From Hyphomicrobiales bacterium (GTDB lineage: Bacteria; Pseudomonadota; Alphaproteobacteria; Rhizobiales; Rhizobiaceae), in assembly GCA_017305835.1 (NCBI GenBank), contig JAFKJY010000062.1, positions 32,494 through 96,493 of the forward strand: 64,000 nt of DNA, given 5' to 3'. Position 1 is the first letter of the stretch, and every line of letters begins with the position of its first letter. The notes under the pieces were generated by a model. The model saw nothing but the letters and a program-made list of their open reading frames with translations. It did no database searches and was not told the DNA's origin. Positions 1-6,653 of the stretch are shown one piece after another. The translations under genes and the position numbers were made by a program.

Positions 1-1209
1 GCGGCCCGCCCGCGTCGACAGCGCCTCGGCCAGCAGCTCCTGCTCCTCGACCGCGTGGCTGAGCAGGATCGCCTTCGGCGTCGGCTTGTCGTCGTAGAAC
101 TGCGCCAGGAACGAGCCTAGCACCTCGCCGGCCTCCAGCGAGGCGTCGGCCTTGGGGAAGTAGGCGCGGTTGCCCCAGTTTTGGCCGGTGCGGAAGAAGA
201 ACACCTGCACGCAGTTCTGCCCGCCCTCCTGGTGGATGGCGAACACGTCCGCCTCCTCCACCGACTGCGGGTTGATGCCCTGGTGGCTCTGCACGTGGGA
301 GAGCGCGGCGAGGCGGTCGCGGTAGATCGCCGCACGCTCGAAATCCAGCTCCTCGGAGGCCTCCTGCATGGCGGCCGAGATCTGCGCCTTGATCGCGCTC
401 GACCGGCCCGACAGGAAGTCGCGGGCCTCCGACACCAGCTCGGCGTAGTCGCCGGGACTGATCTCGCCGGTGCAGGGCGCCGAGCAGCGCTTGATCTGGT
501 AGAGCAGGCAGGGCCGCGTCCGGCTCTCGAACACCGAATCCGTGCAGGTGCGGATCAGGAAGGCCCGTTGCAGCGAGTTGATCGTGCGGTCGACCGCGCC
601 GGCCGAGGCGAACGGCCCGAAATAGTCGCCCTTGCGGCTGCGCGCGCCGCGATGCTTGAAGATGCCGGGGGCGGGATGGTCGCCGGTCAGCAGGATATAG
701 GGGAACGACTTGTCGTCCCGCATCAGCACGTTGAAGCGCGGCCGCAACCTCTTGATGAGGTTCGCTTCCAGCAGCAGCGCCTCGGTCTCGGTGCGGGTGA
801 CGACGAACTCCATCGCCGCCGTCTCGCGCACCATCCGGCCGATGCGGTTGGTGTGGAAGCGCCCCTGCGCGTAGTTGGTCACGCGCTTCTTCAGGCTGCG
901 CGCCTTGCCGACGTAGAGAACGTCGCCGGCCGCGTTCATCATGCGGTAGACGCCGGGCGCGTTGGGCAGCCGCTTGACCAGCCGCTGGATCACCTCGGCG
1001 CCGACGCCGCCGGGACCGTCGTCCTCGTCGGCTCCGCTCCAGTCGATGCCGGGGATCTGCGTCGCGCGCGTCGCCGGCGCCTCCTCGGCCGGCTCGACGA
1101 CTTCGGCCTCGTCGTCCTCGCCGTTCCCGTTCGGCATGTAGCCGGCCATGTCGTCGCCGGCGCGGCCGGACTTGCGCGGGATCGGCGGCGTCTTGCCCGG
1201 CCCGCTCAT
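1..1209 (-). CDS. uvrC: Excinuclease ABC subunit C, 5' part (cut by the left edge)
   Basis: UvrC makes the two incisions around a DNA lesion in nucleotide excision repair, working with UvrB. The first 403 codons are present. After an acidic, poorly conserved N-terminal stretch of about 80 residues comes a GIY-YIG nuclease domain (GVYRMMN, then [13 protein letters not shown]). It is followed by the [13 protein letters not shown] segment typical of UvrC and a UVR (UvrB-binding) helix pair containing EELDFERAA. The C-terminal RNase H-like nuclease and HhH domains lie beyond the edge. The ATG at 1209 overlaps the TGA of the upstream SDR gene by 4 bp, which implies translational coupling. An ATG 20 codons later is an alternative start. 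Identity is secure. Confidence 0.96.
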   Translation of the reverse strand, partial: MSGPGKTPPIPRKSGRAGDDMAGYMPNGNGEDDEAEVVEPAEEAPATRATQIPGIDWSGADEDDGPGGVGAEVIQRLVKRLPNAPGVYRMMNAAGDVLYVGKARSLKKRVTNYAQGRFHTNRIGRMVRETAAMEFVVTRTETEALLLEANLIKRLRPRFNVLMRDDKSFPYILLTGDHPAPGIFKHRGARSRKGDYFGPFASAGAVDRTINSLQRAFLIRTCTDSVFESRTRPCLLYQIKRCSAPCTGEISPGDYAELVSEARDFLSGRSSAIKAQISAAMQEASEELDFERAAIYRDRLAALSHVQSHQGINPQSVEEADVFAIHQEGGQNCVQVFFFRTGQNWGNRAYFPKADASLEAGEVLGSFLAQFYDDKPTPKAILLSHAVEEQELLAEALSTRAGR

Positions 1210-1970
1210 TCGACGATGCCCGCCACGTCGGGCGTCTCCCAGGCGAGGTGCTGGCCGCCGTCGAGCGCGATCATCTGCCCGGTCACCGAGCGCGCCGCCC
1301 ACAGGTAGCGGATCGTGCTGCCGAACTCGTCGAGCCCCGGCCCGCGCTGCAGCGGCACCGCCTGCACCTGCCGCGAAAAATCGTCCTCGCTCTGGCGCGT
1401 GTTGCGCAGCGTCGGCCCCGGCCCGATCGCGTTGACGCGCACCCGCGGCGCGAGCGCCTGCGCCATCGTCCGCGTCGCCGTCCACAGCGCGCTCTTCGAG
1501 AGCGTGTAGGAGAAGAACTGCGGCCTGAGCCGCCACACCCGCTGGTCGATCACGTTGACGACCAGCCCGTCGTCGCGCGCCGGCAGCGCCGCCGCCATCC
1601 TGCGCGCCATCTCCACCGGCGCCTTCAGGTGGACGGCGAAATGCCGCTCCCACGCCTCCCAGCCGAAATCGGCGAGCGAATCGTCCTCGAACAGCGAGGC
1701 GTTGTTGACCAGCAGCCGCACCGGCGCGCCGAGCGCGGCCGCCGCCTCGTCCACCACGCGGCCGCTGCTGGCGAAGTCGGTCAGGTCGGCCGCGATCACG
1801 GCCGTCCTCGCGCCCAGCGCGGCCGCCCGGCCGGCGACATCCTCCGCCTCGTCGCGGCTGCCGTTGCAGTGGATCGCGACGTCGAAGCCGTTGGCCGCGA
1901 GGTCGAGCGCGATCGCCGCGCCGATCCGCCGCGCCGCGCCCGTCACCAGTGCCGGCACGCGCGCGCTCAT
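1206..1970 (-). CDS. SDR-family oxidoreductase, pteridine reductase-like (FolM/PTR1 type)
   Basis: A 254-residue short-chain dehydrogenase with an NAD(P)-binding Rossmann start, TGAARRIG (residues 10-17), NNA at 89-91 and the catalytic pair Y155-x3-K159. The usual catalytic Ser is replaced by Asp142, exactly 13 residues before Tyr155. That D-x12-Y-x3-K arrangement, together with TG-x3-R-x-G, is characteristic of pteridine reductases such as PTR1 and of FolM (dihydromonapterin reductase). The substrate is therefore probably a dihydropterin, but this is inferred from motifs. The gene precedes uvrC with a 4-bp overlap. A generic SDR of other specificity is the alternative. Confidence 0.82.
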   Translation of the reverse strand: MSARVPALVTGAARRIGAAIALDLAANGFDVAIHCNGSRDEAEDVAGRAAALGARTAVIAADLTDFASSGRVVDEAAAALGAPVRLLVNNASLFEDDSLADFGWEAWERHFAVHLKAPVEMARRMAAALPARDDGLVVNVIDQRVWRLRPQFFSYTLSKSALWTATRTMAQALAPRVRVNAIGPGPTLRNTRQSEDDFSRQVQAVPLQRGPGLDEFGSTIRYLWAARSVTGQMIALDGGQHLAWETPDVAGIVE

Positions 1971-2365
1971 GCCCCGCGCCTCCGCGGCGAGGGGAGGCCG
2001 TGCGCGGTGGGGGCGGGGGTCGTGCCGGCGGCGCTATCGGGGGGAAGGCGGAACATCGAGTCGCAATATATGCGCCCTGCCGGCCCGCACCAAGCCGCGC
2101 GCCGGGGCGCGGTGAAACCTGCTGACTCTTTCGTTGGTTAACGAAACGTTACAGCTTCCGGCTGTAGGCGTTGCCGATTTGCAACTTCACATTTCTGCCA
2201 TCTTGCGGACAGGCAATGACCGAGTTTCGGGTTCGGTTTGGCCTCATTTCGGATCGACAAGGCGGAACCGAAAGCGCGCCGGATCGTTGGAGGCCTTGGA
2301 CGGTGTGGGGCGTTTTCGAGATGGACGGGCGTATTTCCGTTACTGATGGCCAAGGAGTGTCAATT
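1971..2365. other. 395-bp intergenic region upstream of the porin gene
   Basis: This is the divergent spacer between the SDR gene and the outer-membrane protein gene. I see no convincing gene in it. Its AT-richer centre (2125-2160) holds overlapping dyads and a CtrA-like motif, listed separately. The porin promoter must lie here. Confidence 0.6.
2138..2152 (+). promoter_or_regulatory. CtrA-like box TTAA-N7-TTAC
   Basis: TTAACGAAACGTTAC matches the full CtrA recognition pattern TTAA-N7-TTAA except for the last base. It overlaps a 7-bp inverted repeat, TTTCGTT/AACGAAA (2129-2146). It lies about 215 bp upstream of the porin start. CtrA control of Omp25-type porins is known in Brucella; its application here is inference from one imperfect site. 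Confidence 0.35.
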
Positions 2366-3034
2366 ATGAGAGCCAACAGGATCAATTTGCGGTCGGTTGC
2401 CGTGGCGGCGGGACTCGCCGCGGTGCTTGCCAGCGGCTCGGCCTATGCGGCCGACGTGGTCTACAACGAGCCCCCGGCGCCGACCCCGCCGATCGAGGTC
2501 GCTCCGGTGAGCACCTGGGCCGGCCCCTATGTCGGTCTGTCGACCGGCTACGGCTTCGGCGGCGCGGCCACCGGTGCTGCCGGCGGCACGATCAACGGCC
2601 CGAGCGGTTGGATGTTCAGCGGCTTCGGCGGCTACAACTGGCAGAGCGGCGGCTTCGTCTACGGTCTGGAAGGTGACGTCGGCTACAACGGCCAGAACGC
2701 CGGCAACGGCACGACCTACTTCCGCAACGGCATGGAAGGTTCGCTGCGCGCCCGCTTCGGCGTCGCCGCCAGCGACAACGTCCTGCTCTACGGCACCGCC
2801 GGTGCGGCGCTCGGCCAGCAGCAGATCTTCGATGCCGCCGGCAGCGCCAGCGGCGGTGCCTGGGGCTGGACGGCCGGTGCCGGTGCCGACATCAAGATGA
2901 CCGACAAGATGTTCACGCGTATCGAGTATCGCTACACCGATCTCGGCGACGTGACCCTCAACACCGGGTCGGGCGCGCAGACGATCAACTCCAACAACCA
3001 CCGCATCATGGTGGGTCTTGGCGTCAAGTTCTGA
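2366..3034 (+). CDS. Outer-membrane beta-barrel protein (Omp25/Omp31 family)
   Basis: A 222-residue porin-like protein of the Omp25/Omp31/RopB group found in Hyphomicrobiales outer membranes. A signal peptide ends near residue 28 (SAYA|ADVVY). A Gly/Tyr-rich barrel follows (WAGPYVGLSTGYGFGG, GGYNWQSGGFVYGLEGDVGY, RIEYRYTDLGD), and the chain ends in the terminal Phe expected for BAM-dependent assembly (MVGLGVKF). The start is the ATG at 2366, preceded by AAGGAG at 2352-2357; longer open frames upstream lack a signal peptide. It is transcribed alone and ends in a strong terminator. A 22-bp tandem duplication spans its stop codon. Confidence 0.93.
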   Translation: MRANRINLRSVAVAAGLAAVLASGSAYAADVVYNEPPAPTPPIEVAPVSTWAGPYVGLSTGYGFGGAATGAAGGTINGPSGWMFSGFGGYNWQSGGFVYGLEGDVGYNGQNAGNGTTYFRNGMEGSLRARFGVAASDNVLLYGTAGAALGQQQIFDAAGSASGGAWGWTAGAGADIKMTDKMFTRIEYRYTDLGDVTLNTGSGAQTINSNNHRIMVGLGVKF

Positions 3035-3072
3035 TCGTCGCATCCCGGACTTCTGATCGTCGCATCCCGGAC
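3029..3072 (+). repeat. 22-bp tandem duplication across the porin stop codon
   Basis: Positions 3029-3050 and 3051-3072 are identical 22-mers. Each contains the last bases of the Phe codon, the TGA stop and the following sequence. The first copy ends the gene and the second adds a redundant stop-containing 3' UTR. Confidence 0.95.
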
Positions 3073-3082
3073 TGGAATACGG

Positions 3083-3114
3083 AAACCGGCCCCTCGCGGG
3101 CCGGTTTTCTTTTG
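3083..3114 (+). terminator. Rho-independent terminator of the porin gene
   Basis: AAACCGGCCC, a 5-nt loop (ctcgc), then GGGCCGGTTT and a T-rich tail (tcttttggg). It sits 50-80 bp after the porin stop. Confidence 0.9.
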
Positions 3115-3140
3115 GGCAGATGCCAGCCGAAGCCGGGTGC

Positions 3141-3712
3141 CTAACCTTGGGGGACGAGCTTGGCGAGCTCCGGGAACTTCTCGTCGAACTTCTTGGCCCA
3201 GCGCACCAGCCTGGAGCGGCCCTTCTCCCACTTGCCCTCGAAGCGGAGCTGCAGGTAGCCGATGGTCGCGCGAAGCGCGATCTGCCCGGCGGTGATCTTG
3301 GCCGGGATCTTCGGCGGCGCCGCGTTCAGCATGTCGAGCGCGCGCGTCACCTTGGCCCACTGCTTGTCCAGCCATTCCTGGTGGACCTTCTCTTCCGGCC
3401 GCCAACGGCGCTCGTAGACATGCGCCAGCAGGCAGTCGCAGATGCCGTCGGCGAGCGATTCGAGCCTCTCGGCCTCGGTGCGCTTGGCCGGATTGCGCGG
3501 GAACAGCGCGTTCTTCGACACGCGGTTGAGATACTGCACGATCGCCGCGCTGTCGTAGATCGCCATGCCGTCCTCGGTGACCAGCACCGGGATCTTGCCG
3601 AGCGGGTTGGCCTTGAGGAATTCGGCGCTCGGCTCGGTCGTGTTGGTCTTGACCGGGCCATCCTCACCTTCGCGCTGTAGGGCGAGGGCGTCGCAAAGAG
3701 CAGTTTATGCAT
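3141..3712 (-). pseudogene. Glutathione S-transferase, disrupted by an internal frameshift
   Basis: Glutathione S-transferases conjugate or reduce electrophiles with glutathione in the cytosol. The N-terminal thioredoxin-fold start is read from ATG 3712 (MHKLLFATPSPYSAKVRMA). The rest is in another frame: VKTNTTEPSAEFLK, PLGKIPVLVTEDGMAIYDS (the cis-Pro/SNAIL region) and an all-alpha C-domain ending LAKLVPQG. Between KVRMA and VKTNT about 10 residues expected in this family are missing and the frame changes, so a deletion whose length is not a multiple of 3 has occurred near 3655. Either it is a true pseudogene or there is an assembly error. A truncated protein from an internal start (3587) would lack the glutathione-binding N-terminus. 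Confidence 0.75.
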
Positions 3713-3741
3713 GCTGGTTCTCCATCTCGTCGGCGCGAGAC

Positions 3742-3849
3742 CTAGAGCATTTCCAGCAAAAGTGCGAAGCGGTTTTGCGTCCGGAAATGCGCCTGAACAA
3801 AATAGCTGGAGCGGTTCTGCCAATTCCATTGATACCGGAACCACTCTAG
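3742..3849. repeat. Dispersed palindromic intergenic repeat, family A, complete copy
   Basis: About 108 bp running from ctagagcatttcc to ggaaccactctag, with internal dyads (gcatttcc and ggaaatgc; gcggttttgcgtccgg). A partial, diverged copy occurs at 35192-35256. It lies just upstream of the broken GST gene and contains no gene. Elements of this type are common between genes in Mesorhizobium relatives (recalled, not searched). Confidence 0.8.
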
Positions 3850-3886
3850 CCGATTCTGGCGCGCCCGCCGAGACGGAAAGCCGCCT

Positions 3887-4552
3887 TCAGGGCGCGGCCG
3901 GCAGGCTCAGCGAGCCGGCGCGGCAGGAATTGCGGTCGATCTCCGGGCAGGAGCGGAAGCCGAGCTCCCGCGTCAGGCAGATGCGCACCTCGTCCAGCAT
4001 GCCGCCTTCGCAGGTCACCGCGATGCCGTCCGTCGTCATGCCGGGATTGGCCTGCGCGAAGGCCTGCTCGATCGCCTTCGGCGCCAGCTTCGCGGCTTGG
4101 CCGGCGTCGCTCAGGCTCTCCGGCAGCCTGATCCGCTCGTAGGCGGCCCGCGTCGCCGCGAAATAGTCGGCCTGCGACAGGTTGGTGCAGGTCCCGTGCG
4201 TGCGCCACTCGTGGCCGACGAGCCCGCGCGAGGGCATGATGTCGGCCATGCGGTCGGCGAGATCGTTCGGCACCCGGGCCGGCTCGTCGCTCTGGCAGTC
4301 CTTCGGATAGCCGCGCTCGAACTGCGGCCACAGCCCGTGCACGATGAAGGCGAGGTCGCGGTCGCGGGCGCATTGCCGGCGGTCCGCCTGCTCGCCCTCG
4401 ATCTCGCAATAGCTCGGGGACCACGCGAGCGACAGCACGTAGAAGTCGAAGCCGCTGCCGCGCGCGGCCGTCGTCGCGCCGTCCTTGCCGGAGGAAGGGG
4501 CGCAGGCGGCCAGGATCAGCGTCGCGGCGACCGCCGCCTTGATGCGTCTCAC
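3887..4552 (-). CDS. Ribonuclease T2 family lipoprotein
   Basis: RNase T2 enzymes cleave single-stranded RNA through 2',3'-cyclic phosphates, usually outside the cytoplasm. Both catalytic segments are intact: CAS I FIVHGLWPQ (His72) and CAS II GHEWRTHGTC (Glu115, His119). The N-terminus (VRRIKAAVAATLILAAC) is a lipobox-type signal with Cys17, so the product is probably a membrane-anchored periplasmic lipoprotein, 221 residues before processing. I chose GTG 4552 because it follows the stop of the upstream secreted-protein gene by 22 bp and gives a clean signal peptide; the open frame extends further but overlaps that gene. The two are probably one transcript. A periplasmic RNA-scavenging role is inferred. 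Confidence 0.9.
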   Translation of the reverse strand: MRRIKAAVAATLILAACAPSSGKDGATTAARGSGFDFYVLSLAWSPSYCEIEGEQADRRQCARDRDLAFIVHGLWPQFERGYPKDCQSDEPARVPNDLADRMADIMPSRGLVGHEWRTHGTCTNLSQADYFAATRAAYERIRLPESLSDAGQAAKLAPKAIEQAFAQANPGMTTDGIAVTCEGGMLDEVRICLTRELGFRSCPEIDRNSCRAGSLSLPAAP

Positions 4553-4574
4553 GGAATCCGTCCCGGCGCGCGCC

Positions 4575-5015
4575 CTAGCGCAGCACGCGGCAATTGCCGT
4601 TGTAGACGTGCCAGCGGTCGAAGCCGGACACGCAGAACTCGACATTACTGCCGAAGCCGGCGAAGCCCATCGGCTTCTCGATCAGGTACCAGACCGTGCG
4701 GCTGCGCCCGTCGCTGAGCGCGACGGTGGCGTGGCAGTAGCGGCGGTCGACCAGCCAGGTGTCGTGCGCCGGCCGGTAGCGGGTCTGGCCGATGCGCTGG
4801 AAGTCGACGATCTCGACCTGCGGCAGGTGGGGCACGTTGCGCACCTGCCAGCGGAAGCGCTCGCTGATGCGGCCGAGCACGCGCGTGTCGGCGCAGGCGC
4901 CGGGGTCGGACGCGTAGACGCCGACCACCATGTCGGCCGCGCTGGCCGCGCCTGCGACGACGGCGCCGGAGGCGGCGATCGCGGCCGCCAGGACGGCATG
5001 GACGAAATTCTTCAT
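4575..5015 (-). CDS. Hypothetical secreted protein with four cysteines
   Basis: A 146-residue protein with a clear signal peptide (MKNFVHAVLAAAIAASGA...ASA|AD, cleavage near residue 27). The mature part of about 120 residues contains four Cys (GACADT, RRYCHA, EFCVSG, NCRVLR) that could form two disulfides. I do not recognise the family. The start is ATG 5015 with GGAGAG upstream; the longer in-frame extension to 5120 has no signal peptide. It lies directly upstream of the RNase T2 lipoprotein gene on the same strand, so the two are probably co-expressed. No function can be assigned. Confidence 0.8.
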   Translation of the reverse strand: MKNFVHAVLAAAIAASGAVVAGAASAADMVVGVYASDPGACADTRVLGRISERFRWQVRNVPHLPQVEIVDFQRIGQTRYRPAHDTWLVDRRYCHATVALSDGRSRTVWYLIEKPMGFAGFGSNVEFCVSGFDRWHVYNGNCRVLR

Positions 5016-5166
5016 CGGGCTCTCCGTTGGTGGCGCCGCATCCGGCCGCGTCGATTCGGCCGGCAGGTAAGCAATTTGGCCAACGGCCGACGCAGGGTCA
5101 AGCGCGGGCTCCGCTTGCAACGCGCAGGGCCGGTGCTAGGTTGCCGCAGGGGCAGGGGAGGCGGAC

Positions 5167-5595
5167 ATGGCAGACGCAGTCCACGCGATAGGCAAGGCGA
5201 TGTTCGACGCGCTGATGCGCGGCGACAAGGAGGCGACGATCGCCGCCTTCGCCGACGACGCCGAGATATTCGATCCGCACTATCCGCGGCCGCATATGCG
5301 CGGCAAGGCCGAGATCCGCGCCGGCCTCGACTGGGGCTTCGGCTCGATGAAGAGCTTCGGCTTCGACATAAAGCACTATTTCCCCGGCAAGGACGGCCTG
5401 TCCGGCGTCTTCGAGGTCGACACGCACCACGTGCTCAAGATCGGCAAGAAACTCGACTTCCCGCAGATCTTCGTCATGGAGACCGACGGCAGCAAGGTCA
5501 CCGCGCTCCGCGCCTACGAGCCCTACGGCCCGAACGGCATGGGCGGCGTCTTCCTCGGCATCGAGCGGCTGAAGTGGAAGATGTCGGGCAAATAG
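5167..5595 (+). CDS. Nuclear transport factor 2 / SnoaL-like family protein
   Basis: A 142-residue single-domain protein of the NTF2-like (cone-shaped alpha+beta barrel) superfamily. The N-terminal helix (AIGKAMFDALMRGDKEATIAAF) leads into ADDAEIFDPHYPRPHMRGKAEIRAGLDWGF, the typical start of a SnoaL-like fold. Members are small-molecule-binding proteins, isomerases or cyclases, so the fold alone does not give a reaction. The gene starts at an ATG after GGGGAGG and its stop directly abuts the stop of the convergent rlmJ gene. It appears monocistronic. Confidence 0.82.
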   Translation: MADAVHAIGKAMFDALMRGDKEATIAAFADDAEIFDPHYPRPHMRGKAEIRAGLDWGFGSMKSFGFDIKHYFPGKDGLSGVFEVDTHHVLKIGKKLDFPQIFVMETDGSKVTALRAYEPYGPNGMGGVFLGIERLKWKMSGK

Positions 5596-6441
5596 CTATT
5601 CGCCCGCCAGCCACGCCACGTTCGCCTTCGCGCCGCCTTCGCCGAGTATGTCCGCCAGCACCGGCAGCAGCGTCCTCATCTCCGCTTCGAGCGGGTAGGG
5701 CGGGTTGACCACGGCCAGCCCGGAGCCGTCGAAGCGCGGCTCGGCCGAAGGCGCGCGGATCTCCAGCGAAAGATCGAGGATCTTCGGGATGTCGGCGCCT
5801 GCCAGCTCTCGCCGGAATGCCTCGACCGCCTTGCGGTCCTTGATGGGATACCACAGCGCGTAGATGCCGCCCGGCCAGCGCCGCCATGCCTTCTTCAGCC
5901 CCTCGGCCAGCCGGTCGAACTCGCCCGCCTCCTCGAACGGCGGGTCGACCAGCACCAGCCCGCGCTTCTCCTTGGGCGGCAGGTGCGCGCCGAGCGCCAG
6001 CCAGCCGTCGAGCTCGATCACCCGCGTCTGAAAGTCGCCGGCGAAGCGCGCCTTCAGCGCCGCCGCGTCGGCCGGATGCAGCTCGATCGCCGTCAGCCGG
6101 TCCTGCGGCCGCAGCAGGTGCCGCACGATCGCCGGCGAGCCGGGATAGCGCCGCATGCCGCCGCCGGGGTTCGCGGCGCGCACAGCGTCGAGATAGGGCG
6201 CGAGCAGCGCCTGGGCCCCGGCCGGCAGCGTCGCCTCCAGCAGCCCGCCGATGCCGCCGCGCCATTCGCCGGTCTTCTGCGCCTCGGCCGAGGAGAGGTC
6301 GTAGACGCCGAGGCCGGCGTGGGTGTCGATGACGCGGAACGCCTTGTCCTTCTGCTTCAGGTATTCCACGATCCGTGCCAACGCCGCGTGCTTCATCACG
6401 TCGGCGAAATTCCCCGCATGGTAGGCGTGGCGGTAGTTCAT
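5596..6441 (-). CDS. rlmJ: 23S rRNA (adenine(2030)-N6)-methyltransferase RlmJ
   Basis: RlmJ methylates N6 of A2030 in 23S rRNA. The 281-residue length and the conserved start MNYRHAYHAGNFADVMKHAAL are diagnostic. The SAM site (VIDTHAGLGVYDL) and the catalytic VDPPFE (D166-P-P-F) for adenine N6 transfer are intact. It starts at ATG 6441. It is convergent with the NTF2-like gene, and its upstream side is occupied by a large palindromic repeat. It is probably its own transcript. Confidence 0.96.
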   Translation of the reverse strand: MNYRHAYHAGNFADVMKHAALARIVEYLKQKDKAFRVIDTHAGLGVYDLSSAEAQKTGEWRGGIGGLLEATLPAGAQALLAPYLDAVRAANPGGGMRRYPGSPAIVRHLLRPQDRLTAIELHPADAAALKARFAGDFQTRVIELDGWLALGAHLPPKEKRGLVLVDPPFEEAGEFDRLAEGLKKAWRRWPGGIYALWYPIKDRKAVEAFRRELAGADIPKILDLSLEIRAPSAEPRFDGSGLAVVNPPYPLEAEMRTLLPVLADILGEGGAKANVAWLAGE

Positions 6442-6464
6442 GGCAGGCTGGCAGGCAGGAAATT

Positions 6465-6558
6465 ACCCCCACCCCTAACCCCTCCCCACAAGGGGGAGGG
6501 GAACTCGGAAACGGCGGCATTCCCCTCCCCCTTGTGGGGAGGGGTTAGGGGTGGGGGT
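6465..6558. repeat. Inverted-repeat element: perfect 38-bp arms, 18-bp spacer
   Basis: Arms 6465-6502 and 6521-6558 are exact reverse complements, separated by 18 bp. Each arm contains its own dyad (cctcccc-acaa-gggggagg). The whole can fold as a long hairpin or cruciform. A second element with 38-bp arms lies at 34154-34292. It fills most of the rlmJ upstream gap and probably shapes the mRNA ends on both strands. Confidence 0.93.
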
Positions 6559-6653
6559 AGACGACGCGCGAAAACGCTGGGGGCTTCGTCTGGTCCAAAT
6601 GCGATCATGCTGTTTCCCTACACGCCCACGCCAAAACCCGCTAGTTTGACCGC

